Source: CAIWXH01 sp964555675
GTDB taxonomy: Bacteria > Chloroflexota > Chloroflexia > Chloroflexales > Chloroflexaceae
Assembly: GCA_964555675.1 (NCBI GenBank)
Contig: CAZKTU010000202.1
Location: 1 to 12,682, forward strand
DNA: 12,682 nucleotides
Reading direction: 5' to 3'
The translations under genes were made by a program, and so were the position numbers. Below are positions 1 to 8,158 of this stretch, in pieces (the stretch's first letter is position 1; the number at the start of each line of letters is the position of its first letter). The notes under the pieces were generated by a model. It had not been told where the DNA came from. It did not search any database and was given only the letters and a program-made list of their open reading frames with translations.

Positions 1-281
1 ACGCGCTCGCGGAGCTCGCGCAGTTCGCGCTGGGCCTCGAGGAGCTGGCGGCGCAGCTGTATGATCACCTCGACCCCGGCCAGGTTCACGCCGAGGTCGT
101 CGATCAGGCGTCTGATAAAGCGCACCTGCTCGATATCGTCGTCGCTGAAGCGCCTGATATTGCCCTTGCTGCGGGCGGGCGCGATCAGGCCGCGGCGCTC
201 ATAGAGGCGCAGGCTCTGCTCGTGGAGGCCCGCCCGCCGCGCCGCCACCCCGATGGTGTAGGTGCGGGACTCCTCGTTCAT
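1..281 (-). CDS. hspR: MerR-family heat-shock repressor HspR (3' end cut off by window)
   Basis: I translated 93 codons from the ATG at 281-279; the gene runs off the left edge. The N-terminal winged helix-turn-helix shows the HspR signature: a LHEQSLRLYERRGLI stretch (about residues 19-33), a GNIRRFSDDDIEQVRFI wing (about 41-57) and a DLGVNLAGVEVI segment (about 63-74), followed by the start of a charged, probably coiled-coil tail. HspR proteins repress chaperone genes by binding HAIR inverted repeats and usually need a chaperone as corepressor. The start codon overlaps the dnaJ stop (ATGA), implying translational coupling. A HAIR-like site lies in the promoter of this operon, so autorepression is likely. 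The overlap, operator and sequence signature agree, so the assignment is firm although the C-terminus is not visible. Confidence 0.9.
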   Translation of the reverse strand, partial: MNEESRTYTIGVAARRAGLHEQSLRLYERRGLIAPARSKGNIRRFSDDDIEQVRFIRRLIDDLGVNLAGVEVIIQLRRQLLEAQRELRELRER

Positions 282-1153
282 GCCGCCTGGTCCTTGATCC
301 GGCGCAGCTCCTCGAAGAGCTCGCGCTCGCGGGGGGTGAGCTTGCTGGGCAGCTGGGCGTTGACGGTGACGAAGAGGTCGCCGCGGCGCTCGGAGCGCAT
401 GGCCGGCATGCCCTGGCCGCTGAGCCGGAAGGTCCGGCCGTTCTGGGTCTGCTCGGGGATGTTCAGGTTGATCGTCTTGCCCTGCAGGGTGGGCACCGCG
501 GCCTGACCGCCGAGCAACAGGGTGTAGAGGCTGGTCTCGACCTTGACCGAGAGGTCGTCGCCCTTGCGCTCGAAGCGGGTGTGGGGCAGCAGCCTGACCA
601 CCAGATAGAGGTCGCCGCGGGCGCCCCCATTGAGGCCGGGAGCCCCCTCGCCGGGGACGCGCACCCGGTTGCCGTTGTCGACGCCCGCGGGGATCTTGAC
701 GGTGATCGTGCGCGGCGAGCCGTTGGGGTTCGAGAACTGCAGGGTGCGCTGGGTGCCGCTGAAGGCCTCCTCGAGGGTGATCTCGACGGGCTGCTCGACG
801 TCCTGGCCGTCCATGCGCACATTGAAGCCTGCGCCGCCGGCGCGGCCGCTGCGGCCGCCGAAGAGCGTCTCGAAGATGTCGCTGAAGTCGTTCGCCCCGC
901 CGTAGTCGAAACCGGGACCGCCGGCCTGCTCGTAGCGCTTCCAGTCGCGGCCGAAGCGGTCGTACTTCTCGCGCTTCTCGCTGTCTGAGAGCACCTCGTA
1001 GGCCTCGTTAATCTCTTTAAAGCGGGTCTCGGCCTCTTTGTCGCCGGGGTTGATATCAGGGTGATACTGGCGGGCCAGCTTGCGGTAGGCCTGCTTGATC
1101 TCCGTATCGGTCGCGCCCCTGCTGATGCCGAGCACCTGGTAGTAGTCTTTCAT
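278..1153 (-). CDS. dnaJ: DnaJ/CbpA-type co-chaperone (J-domain protein without zinc finger)
   Basis: 291 residues from the ATG at 1153. J domain at about residues 4-68 with the HPD motif at 31-33 that stimulates DnaK ATPase; a short Gly/Phe-rich stretch at about 78-110; two C-terminal beta-domains (about 119-270) that bind client peptides. The four CxxCxGxG zinc-binding repeats of type I DnaJ are absent, so this is a type II, CbpA-like protein. The start is chosen because GGAAGGTG sits 5 nt upstream; a GTG at 1171 would add six residues but places the Shine-Dalgarno inside the gene. The cognate dnaK is not in the window. First gene of an operon with hspR, behind a HAIR-controlled promoter. 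The symbol cbpA would be equally acceptable. Confidence 0.93.
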   Translation of the reverse strand: MKDYYQVLGISRGATDTEIKQAYRKLARQYHPDINPGDKEAETRFKEINEAYEVLSDSEKREKYDRFGRDWKRYEQAGGPGFDYGGANDFSDIFETLFGGRSGRAGGAGFNVRMDGQDVEQPVEITLEEAFSGTQRTLQFSNPNGSPRTITVKIPAGVDNGNRVRVPGEGAPGLNGGARGDLYLVVRLLPHTRFERKGDDLSVKVETSLYTLLLGGQAAVPTLQGKTINLNIPEQTQNGRTFRLSGQGMPAMRSERRGDLFVTVNAQLPSKLTPRERELFEELRRIKDQAA

Positions 1154-1191
1154 CGAATCACCTTCCGCCACATCAAGCCTGTGCTGCTCTG

Positions 1192-1221
1192 ATTCTATAA
1201 ACTTGATAAGATCATTGTCAA
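1192..1221 (-). promoter_or_regulatory. Sigma-70-type promoter of dnaJ-hspR
   Basis: On the minus strand a perfect -35 TTGACA (1221-1216) is followed after 18 bp by TAGAAT (1197-1192). Transcription would begin near 1185, leaving about 30 nt before the dnaJ ATG at 1153. The spacer is occupied by the HAIR operator. Confidence 0.75.
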
Positions 1222-1222
1222 G
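1202..1222. promoter_or_regulatory. HAIR operator (HspR-binding inverted repeat)
   Basis: CTTGATA-N7-TGTCAAG: two 7-bp arms with a 7-bp spacer, matching the known HAIR layout CTTGAGT-N7-ACTCAAG in length and spacing; the outer five bases of each arm are perfect. It covers the -35 box and most of the spacer of the dnaJ-hspR promoter, so bound HspR would exclude RNA polymerase. The hspR gene itself is in the downstream operon. Confidence 0.82.
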
Positions 1223-1255
1223 GTTCTGCCGTTAGAGGAGTGTTAGCACAAGCAG

Positions 1256-1282
1256 AAGCCCCTGCCGTTACGACAGGGGCTT
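1256..1282 (-). terminator. Terminator-like hairpin after the 127-residue gene
   Basis: A perfect 9-bp stem, AAGCCCCTG paired with CAGGGGCTT, with a 9-nt loop at 1265-1273. It lies 22 bp beyond the stop of the leftward gene at 1305 and just upstream of the dnaJ promoter, so it probably insulates dnaJ-hspR from read-through. The T-tract is short in both directions. Confidence 0.55.
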
Positions 1283-1304
1283 TGCCGGGTCTCTTGGCTT
1301 CTGA

Positions 1305-1688
1305 TCAGGCGACCTGCGCCTCCCAGGTGTTAGCCCGCCGATAGGGCGCATAGGTCGCCACTTCTCGGATCGAGCGCTGCAGCTGGTCGCGCTCAAGTGG
1401 GTCGTCGTAGCCCGAGATCAGGCGGGCGATCGACTCGACAAGCTGGGGGTTCGGAGCATAGCGGTACACAGGGTCGCCGTTTGCGGTGGCCGCCTTGAGC
1501 ATGATACCGTCGTCGGCGAGCTCGAAGAGGGCTTGGGTTACGCTCCAGATGTCGCGACAGACGCGGTCCGCAACTGCCCGAGGGGTGGCTTCCAGTCGGG
1601 GGTTTTCGTAGAACATCAGTAAGAGATGCAGTTTAACCGGGCTGTCAATCGCCTGCTCGAGCAGTTGCTGCACCATGGGGTCAACCAT
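1305..1688 (-). CDS. Small winged-helix-like protein of unknown function
   Basis: 127 residues. Start ATG at 1688 is set by AAGGAGGT 6 nt upstream; the Met at codon 5 is less well placed. The sequence reads as a helical winged-helix fold: helices at about 4-30 (QQLLEQAIDSPVKLHLLLMFYENP), a helix-turn-helix-like ATPRAVADRVCRDIWSVTQALFELADDGI (about 35-62), a beta-wing with LKAATANGDPVYRYAPN (about 64-80), then a helical C-terminus. This resembles many small DNA-binding regulators in which the wing ends in a YRY/Y-AP strand. No catalytic motif or membrane segment. It stands alone, with its own promoter about 170 bp upstream and a terminator-like hairpin after it. A transcription-factor role is inferred from fold alone; no specific family is recognised. 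Confidence 0.75.
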   Translation of the reverse strand: MVDPMVQQLLEQAIDSPVKLHLLLMFYENPRLEATPRAVADRVCRDIWSVTQALFELADDGIMLKAATANGDPVYRYAPNPQLVESIARLISGYDDPLERDQLQRSIREVATYAPYRRANTWEAQVA

Positions 1689-1862
1689 CGACCGACCTCC
1701 TTCCGCGTTTGATCGCCATTGATCACACGTGTGCCAGGGGGGACGCCAACTTCGTGTGGCTACGCTAGTGGGCTAGGGAAGTGGGCTCCTGCGGCCAGGG
1801 GAGGAGCAAAGCGGGGGGAAAGCAGCCAGCTCTATCTGTAAATGCTCTCACAAGTTGAGCTG

Positions 1863-1891
1863 ATTATACACGATGCCGCTACCATTTGTAA
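1863..1891 (-). promoter_or_regulatory. Leftward sigma-70-type promoter for the winged-helix gene
   Basis: On the minus strand TTACAA (1891-1886), a 17-bp spacer, then a perfect TATAAT (1868-1863). The predicted start near 1856 gives a leader of about 168 nt before the ATG at 1688, unusually long. Near the leader start, CAGCTC and GAGCTG (1862-1857 and 1832-1827) could pair. Confidence 0.65.
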
Positions 1892-1896
1892 GGGGT
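1885..1896. repeat. 12-bp direct repeat, copy 1
   Basis: TTTGTAAGGGGT; differs from copy 2 at 1941 by one base. Start-to-start distance is 56 bp. This copy contains the -35 box of the leftward promoter (as TTACAA on the other strand), so it could be a regulator site, but no protein can be named. Confidence 0.4.
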
Positions 1897-1940
1897 TTAT
1901 TACTTGAATCTCGGCCATTTGCGTTATAACTTCTTCACAG

Positions 1941-1952
1941 TTTGTGAGGGGT
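1941..1952. repeat. 12-bp direct repeat, copy 2
   Basis: TTTGTGAGGGGT; one mismatch to copy 1 at 1885. Its left part overlaps the inverted repeat TCACA-N3-TGTGA at 1935-1947. No -10 box lies at the right distance for this copy to serve as a second -35. Confidence 0.4.
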
Positions 1953-2010
1953 ATCACACCCGCCCCGGCCCGGACCCGGGGGGCGGCCCACAGCTCTGCA
2001 CCAGTGGCGA

Positions 2011-2016
2011 TATAAT
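2011..2016 (+). promoter_or_regulatory. -10 box of the asd operon promoter
   Basis: A perfect TATAAT on the plus strand. At 17-18 bp upstream there is only CCCACA/CCACAG (1987-1993), a poor -35, so the promoter may be weak or activator-dependent. The start near 2023 would give a leader of about 30 nt. AGGAGGT lies 7 nt before the asd ATG. Confidence 0.5.
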
Positions 2017-2052
2017 AGAGGGTGACAAGCATCAACGTGAGGAGGTAAGGCT

Positions 2053-3105
2053 ATGAAGCTACGGGTCGCCGTGCTGGGCGCCACAGGGACTGTGGGCCAG
2101 CGTTTCATCCAGCTCCTCGAGGGCCACCCCTGGTTCGAGCTCGCCGCCGTGGTCGGCAGCGAGCGCAGCGCCGGCCGCGCCTATGGCGAGGTTACGCGCT
2201 GGGTCCTCGACACACCCATGCCCGCGCAGGTGCGGACGATGACCGTGCTGGGCGACGAGGCCCCGCTCGATACGCCCCTGGTCTTCTCGGCCCTGCCCAG
2301 CAAGACGGCGGGGGCCATCGAGCAGCGCCTGGCCCGCGAGGGCCATCTGGTCTGCTCGAACGCCTCGGACCACCGCATGGACGCCGACGTGCCCCTGCTG
2401 ATCCCCGAGGTGAACCCCGAGCACCTGGACCTGATCGCGGTGCAGCGCAAGCGGCGCGGCTGGTCCGGCGCGATCGTCTGTAACCCCAACTGCACGGCCA
2501 CCGGCCCCACCATGGCCCTGCGCCCGCTCCACGATGCCTTCGGGGTGACCAAGGTCATGCTGATGAGCATGCAGGCCCTCTCGGGCGCGGGCTACCCCGG
2601 CGTGCCCTCGTACGACGCCATCGACAATGTGATCCCCTACATCGGCGGCGAAGAGCCCAAGGTCGAGACCGAGCCCCAGAAGATGCTCGGCCTGGCCCGC
2701 GCCGGCGCGGTCGAGCCGGCCGCCTTCGTGCTCTCGGCTCACTGTAACCGCGTGCCGGTCCTCGAGGGTCACCTCGAGTGTCTGTCGGTGGCCTTCGCCC
2801 GCAAGCCCACCCTCGACGAGCTGACGGCGGCCATGCGCGGCTTCCGGGCCCTGCCCCAGGAGCTCAACCTGCCCAGCGCGCCGCCCGAGCCGATCATCGT
2901 GCGCGATGAGCCCGACCGCCCCCAGACCCGCCGCGATCGTGACGCCGGGCGCGGCATGAGCACGGTGGTCGGCCGGATCAGAGAGTGCCCCATCCTCGAG
3001 TACAAGTTTGTTTGCCTGAGCCACAATACGATCCGCGGCGCCGCCGGCGGTTCGTTGCTCAACGCCGAGCTGATGTATGCCCAGGGAATGCTCCAGGCCG
3101 GCTGA
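2053..3105 (+). CDS. asd: Aspartate-semialdehyde dehydrogenase, archaeal/fungal type
   Basis: 350 residues. Converts L-aspartyl-4-phosphate to aspartate semialdehyde with NADPH, the branch point to lysine/diaminopimelate, threonine, methionine and isoleucine. Visible: the Rossmann dinucleotide loop GATGTVGQ (9-16), the phosphate-site SALPSKTAGAIE (79-90), the catalytic Cys147 in CNPNCTATGP, substrate contacts around SGAGYPGVPSYD (177-188), and the probable base His240 in AHCNRVPVLEGH. The EGH spacing and 350-residue length fit the archaeal/fungal branch rather than the E. coli type. That branch also contains Sulfolobales malonyl-CoA reductase, so a reductase with another substrate is a less likely alternative. 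Strong Shine-Dalgarno AGGAGGT; first gene of a four-gene operon, 32 nt before the next. Confidence 0.93.
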   Translation: MKLRVAVLGATGTVGQRFIQLLEGHPWFELAAVVGSERSAGRAYGEVTRWVLDTPMPAQVRTMTVLGDEAPLDTPLVFSALPSKTAGAIEQRLAREGHLVCSNASDHRMDADVPLLIPEVNPEHLDLIAVQRKRRGWSGAIVCNPNCTATGPTMALRPLHDAFGVTKVMLMSMQALSGAGYPGVPSYDAIDNVIPYIGGEEPKVETEPQKMLGLARAGAVEPAAFVLSAHCNRVPVLEGHLECLSVAFARKPTLDELTAAMRGFRALPQELNLPSAPPEPIIVRDEPDRPQTRRDRDAGRGMSTVVGRIRECPILEYKFVCLSHNTIRGAAGGSLLNAELMYAQGMLQAG

Positions 3106-3137
3106 TCGATGAAGGCTGAAGGAAGCCGAGAGCCTCT

Positions 3138-4187
3138 ATGCAGCGAGCGACGATTGCAGAACTCACCGGGGACGCGGTGATCTACCGCGACCTCGAGCCG
3201 TGCGACCCGACCCTGCCGCGCCTCGACGCGCTGCGGGCGAGCCTGGGGATGGCGGACGGCCCGCCGCCCCGCAAGCGTGACCTGGCCTACGCCCGCGTGA
3301 TCCTGGCCCTGGCCCGCGCCGCCCAGGCCGCCCGCGGCGGCCCGCCCCTGACCGCCGTGGCCGTGATCGGCGACACCGAGAACGACCGCCTGCTGGCCGC
3401 CCACCTGCGCGCCCTCGGCGAGCTGCCGGCCTACGGCTTCATCGGCGAGGACCGCCCGGTCGCCCCCGAGGCGCTCACCTGGCAGGATGATACGGCCACC
3501 GCCACCCGCTGGCATCTGATCGGCCCCTGGGCCGGCGAGCTCGAGCGTCGCGGCGTCGATTGGGCCGCCTGCGCCCTGCTCATCGACATCGACAAGACCC
3601 TGCTCGGCCCCCGCGGCCGCTCTGACGGGGCCATCGACGACGCCCGCGCCGAGGGCGCCCTGGCCGTGGCCGCCGGGCTGGTCCCCGACCTCGACGTGGC
3701 CGCCTTCCGGCGTATCTATGGCGAGCTGTGCCGCAAGGACTGGCACCCCTTCACCCTGGACAATCAGGACTATGTGGTCGCCACAGCCCTGCTGCTCGCG
3801 ACGGGCGCGGCCGAGCTCGACGAGCTGCGGGCCGAGCTCGAGGCCGGCGAGACGGGCGGCTTCGCCGCGTTTCTCGCCGCCACCGCCGGCTTCACCCTGC
3901 CCCAACTGGCCGAGCTGCACGCCGAGCTGCGGGCCCGCGTCGCCGAGGGCGACCCCACCCCCTTCAAGGCCTTCCGCCGGGCCGAGCTGACCGCAACAGT
4001 CGCGCGGATGGTCGACGGCCGCCTGACCCTGTGTGGCGTGCTGTTCGAGCTCTTTCACTCGCTGGCCGACCGGGGCGCCCTCTGCCTGGCCGCCTCGGAC
4101 AAACCCGCCGAATCGGCCCTGCCCACCCCAGAGCAGATCGCCGCCGGCTTGCTTCCGCTGCACCGTACACCGGCGACGGTTGAGTAA
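3138..4187 (+). CDS. HAD-superfamily-like protein with apparently permuted motif order
   Basis: 349 residues, probably cytosolic. Three HAD phosphatase signatures are visible but in unusual order. A motif-IV-like VIGDTENDRLLAAHLRALG with GD-N-D at 78-83 comes first, motif I LLIDIDKTLLG with nucleophile Asp150 and Asp152 is in the middle, and a motif-II/III-like CLAASDKPAES (Ser320, Lys322) is near the C-terminus. Typical HAD enzymes run I-II-III-IV. Between motif I and II lies a helical insert of about 150 residues (cap-like), containing DWHPFTLDNQDY and GDPTPFKAFRR. It is likely a phosphatase or phosphotransferase; the substrate is unknown. Begins 32 nt after asd and ends 9 nt before the aminotransferase, so it is co-transcribed. 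The start has only a modest Shine-Dalgarno (GAGAG, 5 nt upstream). Confidence 0.85.
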   Translation: MQRATIAELTGDAVIYRDLEPCDPTLPRLDALRASLGMADGPPPRKRDLAYARVILALARAAQAARGGPPLTAVAVIGDTENDRLLAAHLRALGELPAYGFIGEDRPVAPEALTWQDDTATATRWHLIGPWAGELERRGVDWAACALLIDIDKTLLGPRGRSDGAIDDARAEGALAVAAGLVPDLDVAAFRRIYGELCRKDWHPFTLDNQDYVVATALLLATGAAELDELRAELEAGETGGFAAFLAATAGFTLPQLAELHAELRARVAEGDPTPFKAFRRAELTATVARMVDGRLTLCGVLFELFHSLADRGALCLAASDKPAESALPTPEQIAAGLLPLHRTPATVE

Positions 4188-4196
4188 AGGCTTCTC

Positions 4197-5387
4197 ATGC
4201 AGTTGCTAGACCTGTACACGCCCCGCGCCCGCGAGCTCACGCCGGCCATGTGGGGCCCCTCGCCCGAGTCGGGCGAGGTGCCGATGATCTCGCTGGCCTA
4301 CGGCCTGGCCGATCCGGTCGTGCTCCCCCAGGAGGAGCTGGTCGAGGCGGCGGCCCAGGTGGTCGCCGGCGACATCGGCGCCTCCCTGAACTACGCACCC
4401 AACGCCCCCGCCCTCTACACCCTGGTGGCCGAGCGCCTCGGCCGCGAGGGCGTGGCCGCGAAAGAAGACCAGGTGCTGATCGCCTATGGCTCGAGCCAGA
4501 TCCTGGGCCTGCTGCCTCAGGTGCTGATCGAGCCGGGCGACACCGTGCTGGTCGAGGCGCCCACCTTCATGGGCGCGGTGCGGCAGTTCGCCCGGGCCGG
4601 GGCGCGGCTGCTGGGCGTGCCCGTCGACGCCGAGGGCCTCGACCCCGACGCCCTGGAGGCGACCCTGAAGGAGCTGGCTGGGCGCGGGGTGCGCCCCAAG
4701 TTCATCTACAGCATCCCGACCTTCCACAACCCCGCCGGGGTGACCCTGACGCTCGAGCGTCGCCGCCGCGTGGTCGAGCTGGCCAGCCAGTACGGCGTGC
4801 TGGTGGTCGAGGATGATGCTTATGTCGACTTGCGCTTCCGTGGCGAGCCGGTGCCGCCGATGGCGGCCCTCGACAGCGAGGGCTGGGTGCTGCGCGTCGG
4901 CACCTTCTCGAAGATCCTGGCCCCCGGCCTGCGCATGGGCTGGGCCCACGGCCCCAAGGGGCTGATCGACCGGCTGCAGATGTTCAAGGTAGAGGGCGGC
5001 AGCGGCCCCTTCCTGACCCACCTGGTGGCCCGCTTCGGGCACGACGGGCGGCTTGAGCAGCATATTGCCGGCCTGTGCACCCACTACGCGGCCAAGTGCG
5101 ACCTGCTGGCGGGGGCGCTGCGGCGCGAGATTCCCGATAGCAGCTTCGTCGCGCCCGACGGCGGCTTCTTCATCTGGCTGCGCCTACCCGAGGGCGTCGG
5201 GGCCACCGCGCTGGGGCCCGTGGCCCTGCGCCATGGGGTGGAGGTTCTGCCCGGCCCGCGCTGCTTCTGTGACGGCAGCGGCGACGACCACATCCGCCTG
5301 GCCTTCAGCGAGGCCCCCGCCTCGGAGATTGAGACCGGGGTAAGCCGTCTTGCGGCGGCGATTCGCGAGGTCAAGGCGGCGAACTAG
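4197..5387 (+). CDS. PLP-dependent aminotransferase, class I/II (2-aminoadipate transaminase/LysN-like)
   Basis: 396 residues of fold-type I aminotransferase. Visible: the cofactor phosphate loop YGSSQ (97-101), aromatic-stacking region VEAPTF (119-124), HNPAG (177-181) with the conserved Asn, VEDDAY (204-209) with the ring-nitrogen Asp, the PLP lysine K239 in GTFSKILAPGLRMGW, and the substrate-carboxylate Arg367 in HIRLAFSE. The short N-terminus and the PGLRMGW form resemble LysN/MocR-type catalytic domains; there is no GntR DNA-binding domain, so it is an enzyme. Substrate specificity cannot be read from sequence: aspartate-family, aromatic or 2-aminoadipate are possible. The link with asd suggests amino-acid biosynthesis. 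The Shine-Dalgarno is weak (AAAGG), and translation probably depends on the gene 9 nt upstream. Confidence 0.9.
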   Translation: MQLLDLYTPRARELTPAMWGPSPESGEVPMISLAYGLADPVVLPQEELVEAAAQVVAGDIGASLNYAPNAPALYTLVAERLGREGVAAKEDQVLIAYGSSQILGLLPQVLIEPGDTVLVEAPTFMGAVRQFARAGARLLGVPVDAEGLDPDALEATLKELAGRGVRPKFIYSIPTFHNPAGVTLTLERRRRVVELASQYGVLVVEDDAYVDLRFRGEPVPPMAALDSEGWVLRVGTFSKILAPGLRMGWAHGPKGLIDRLQMFKVEGGSGPFLTHLVARFGHDGRLEQHIAGLCTHYAAKCDLLAGALRREIPDSSFVAPDGGFFIWLRLPEGVGATALGPVALRHGVEVLPGPRCFCDGSGDDHIRLAFSEAPASEIETGVSRLAAAIREVKAAN

Positions 5388-5398
5388 AAGGAGTGTTA

Positions 5399-6412
5399 AT
5401 GGAGGAGCAGAAGCCACAGGGCGGCCGCGGCTGGCTGGTCGCCCTGTCGATCATTGTGGGGATCGTGCTCGCGTGCGCCATCCTGCCCCTGGGCGGGTTG
5501 GCGCTCTTTTTGGTGGCGGGCGGGGGCGGCTCGAGCAGCACAGGGCCTGTACCGGCCCAGAGCTGGGAGGAGCAGATTGTCGAGGGCGCCGGATCCGACC
5601 GGGTGGCCCTGATCGAGGTCAGCGGGGTGATCGGCGCGCCGGTCGACGCCTTCAGCCTGCAGCTCTCGCAGGAGGGACTCCTGAGCCAGATCCGCCAGGC
5701 CGCCCGCGATCCGCGCGTGAAGGCCGTGCTGCTGCGGGTGGACAGCCCCGGCGGCGGGGTGGTGGCGAGCAGCGAAATCCACGCCGAGCTGCTGAAGCTC
5801 AAGGCGGCGGGCAAACCGCTGGTGGTCTCGATGGGCGGCACCGCGGCCAGCGGCGGCTACTATATCAGCGCGCCCGCCGACCGCATCTACGCCAACCCCG
5901 ACACACTCACCGGCAGCCTGGGCGTGATCCTCTCGACCCTGAACTACGAAGCGGCCTTCGAGAAGCTGGGCCTTCGGAGTTATGTCTACAAGAGCGGCGA
6001 ACTGAAGGACATTGGCTCGCCAACGCGCCCGCCGACCGACGAGGAGCGGGCGGTGCTGCAGTCGGTGGTGGACGAAGCGTATGACGGCTTCGTGCGCGTG
6101 ATCGTCGAGGGGCGCGGCCTGCCCGAGGGCGAGGTGCGCGAGCTGGCCGACGGGCGGATCTACACCGGCGCGCAGGCCCAGGCCCTGGGGCTGGTGGACG
6201 AACTGGGCAACCTCGACGCGGCGCTCCTCGGCGCGAAAGAGCTGGCCGGCCTCGAAACGGCCACCGTGGTCCGCTACACCGAGAGCACCTCGCTGCGGGC
6301 GCTGCTGCTGAACCGGCTGCAGGCCCCCCAGCAGCCGGCCGACCCGCTGGGTCTGCGGGCGATCACGGATCCCAGGCCGCCGCAGCTCGAGTATCGCTGG
6401 ATCGGGCAATAG
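5399..6412 (+). CDS. sppA: Signal peptide peptidase SppA (S49 serine protease), membrane-anchored
   Basis: 337 residues from the ATG at 5399, preceded by GAAGGAG with 5-nt spacing; a GTG at 5393 overlaps that Shine-Dalgarno and is unlikely. One N-terminal membrane anchor at about 11-40 (WLVALSIIVGIVLACAILP and following), then a Gly/Ser linker and a single S49 domain. RVDSPGGGV (113-121), the nucleophile Ser151 in GTAASGGYYIS, TGSLGVI (171-177) and the base Lys203 in KSGELKDIGSPTR are present. Length and Ser/Lys positions match the short Bacillus-type SppA rather than the double-domain E. coli enzyme. It cleaves leftover signal peptides in the membrane. Last gene of the asd operon (11 nt after the aminotransferase stop), followed by a hairpin terminator. 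Confidence 0.94.
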   Translation: MEEQKPQGGRGWLVALSIIVGIVLACAILPLGGLALFLVAGGGGSSSTGPVPAQSWEEQIVEGAGSDRVALIEVSGVIGAPVDAFSLQLSQEGLLSQIRQAARDPRVKAVLLRVDSPGGGVVASSEIHAELLKLKAAGKPLVVSMGGTAASGGYYISAPADRIYANPDTLTGSLGVILSTLNYEAAFEKLGLRSYVYKSGELKDIGSPTRPPTDEERAVLQSVVDEAYDGFVRVIVEGRGLPEGEVRELADGRIYTGAQAQALGLVDELGNLDAALLGAKELAGLETATVVRYTESTSLRALLLNRLQAPQQPADPLGLRAITDPRPPQLEYRWIGQ

Positions 6413-6427
6413 CGGACGGGGCAAGAA

Positions 6428-6462
6428 CAGAGGGGGCGCCGAGTTTCTCGGCGCCCCCTCTG
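6428..6462. terminator. Bidirectional hairpin between sppA and groL
   Basis: A perfect 16-bp stem (6428-6443 with 6447-6462) closing on a TTT loop; the core is GGGGGCGCC. It sits exactly between two convergent genes, 15 bp after the sppA stop and 19 bp after the groL stop. There is little T-tract on either side, so termination would rest on hairpin strength. Confidence 0.7.
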
Positions 6463-6481
6463 CGTGTCTCGAAGCGTGGGA

Positions 6482-8134
<1,653 letters not shown>

Positions 8135-8158
8135 AATGGTTACTGCTCCTCAAATGGC

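Larger units (their letters stand above)
1689..2052. other. Divergent intergenic region (364 bp), no gene
   Basis: Separates the leftward winged-helix gene from the rightward asd operon. It holds a strong leftward promoter (1863-1891), a rightward -10 box (2011-2016), two copies of a 12-bp direct repeat, an inverted repeat TCACA-N3-TGTGA (1935-1947), a 10-bp palindrome CACACGTGTG (1724-1733), TTGATC twice at 10-bp spacing (1709 and 1719) and AGTGGGCT twice (1767 and 1780). The central 1840-1960 part is clearly more AT-rich than its surroundings. No credible ORF. Confidence 0.7.

Noticed and set aside
1234..1246. CIRCE-like half site GTTAGCAC near the dnaJ promoter
   Set aside because: Only one arm is present; there is no matching GAGTGCTAA at 9-bp spacing, so HrcA control of dnaJ is not supported.
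1832..2035. 67-codon minus-strand frame in the divergent intergenic region
   Set aside because: Covers the AT-rich promoter segment, has no plausible start signal and would overlap both promoters.
2769..4163. 464-codon open frame on the minus strand
   Set aside because: Antisense to asd and the HAD-like gene, low-complexity Gly/Gln/Ala product, no Shine-Dalgarno or promoter.
5350..6084. 244-codon plus-strand frame overlapping sppA
   Set aside because: Out-of-frame Arg/Gly-rich product; sppA in the other frame has all catalytic motifs.
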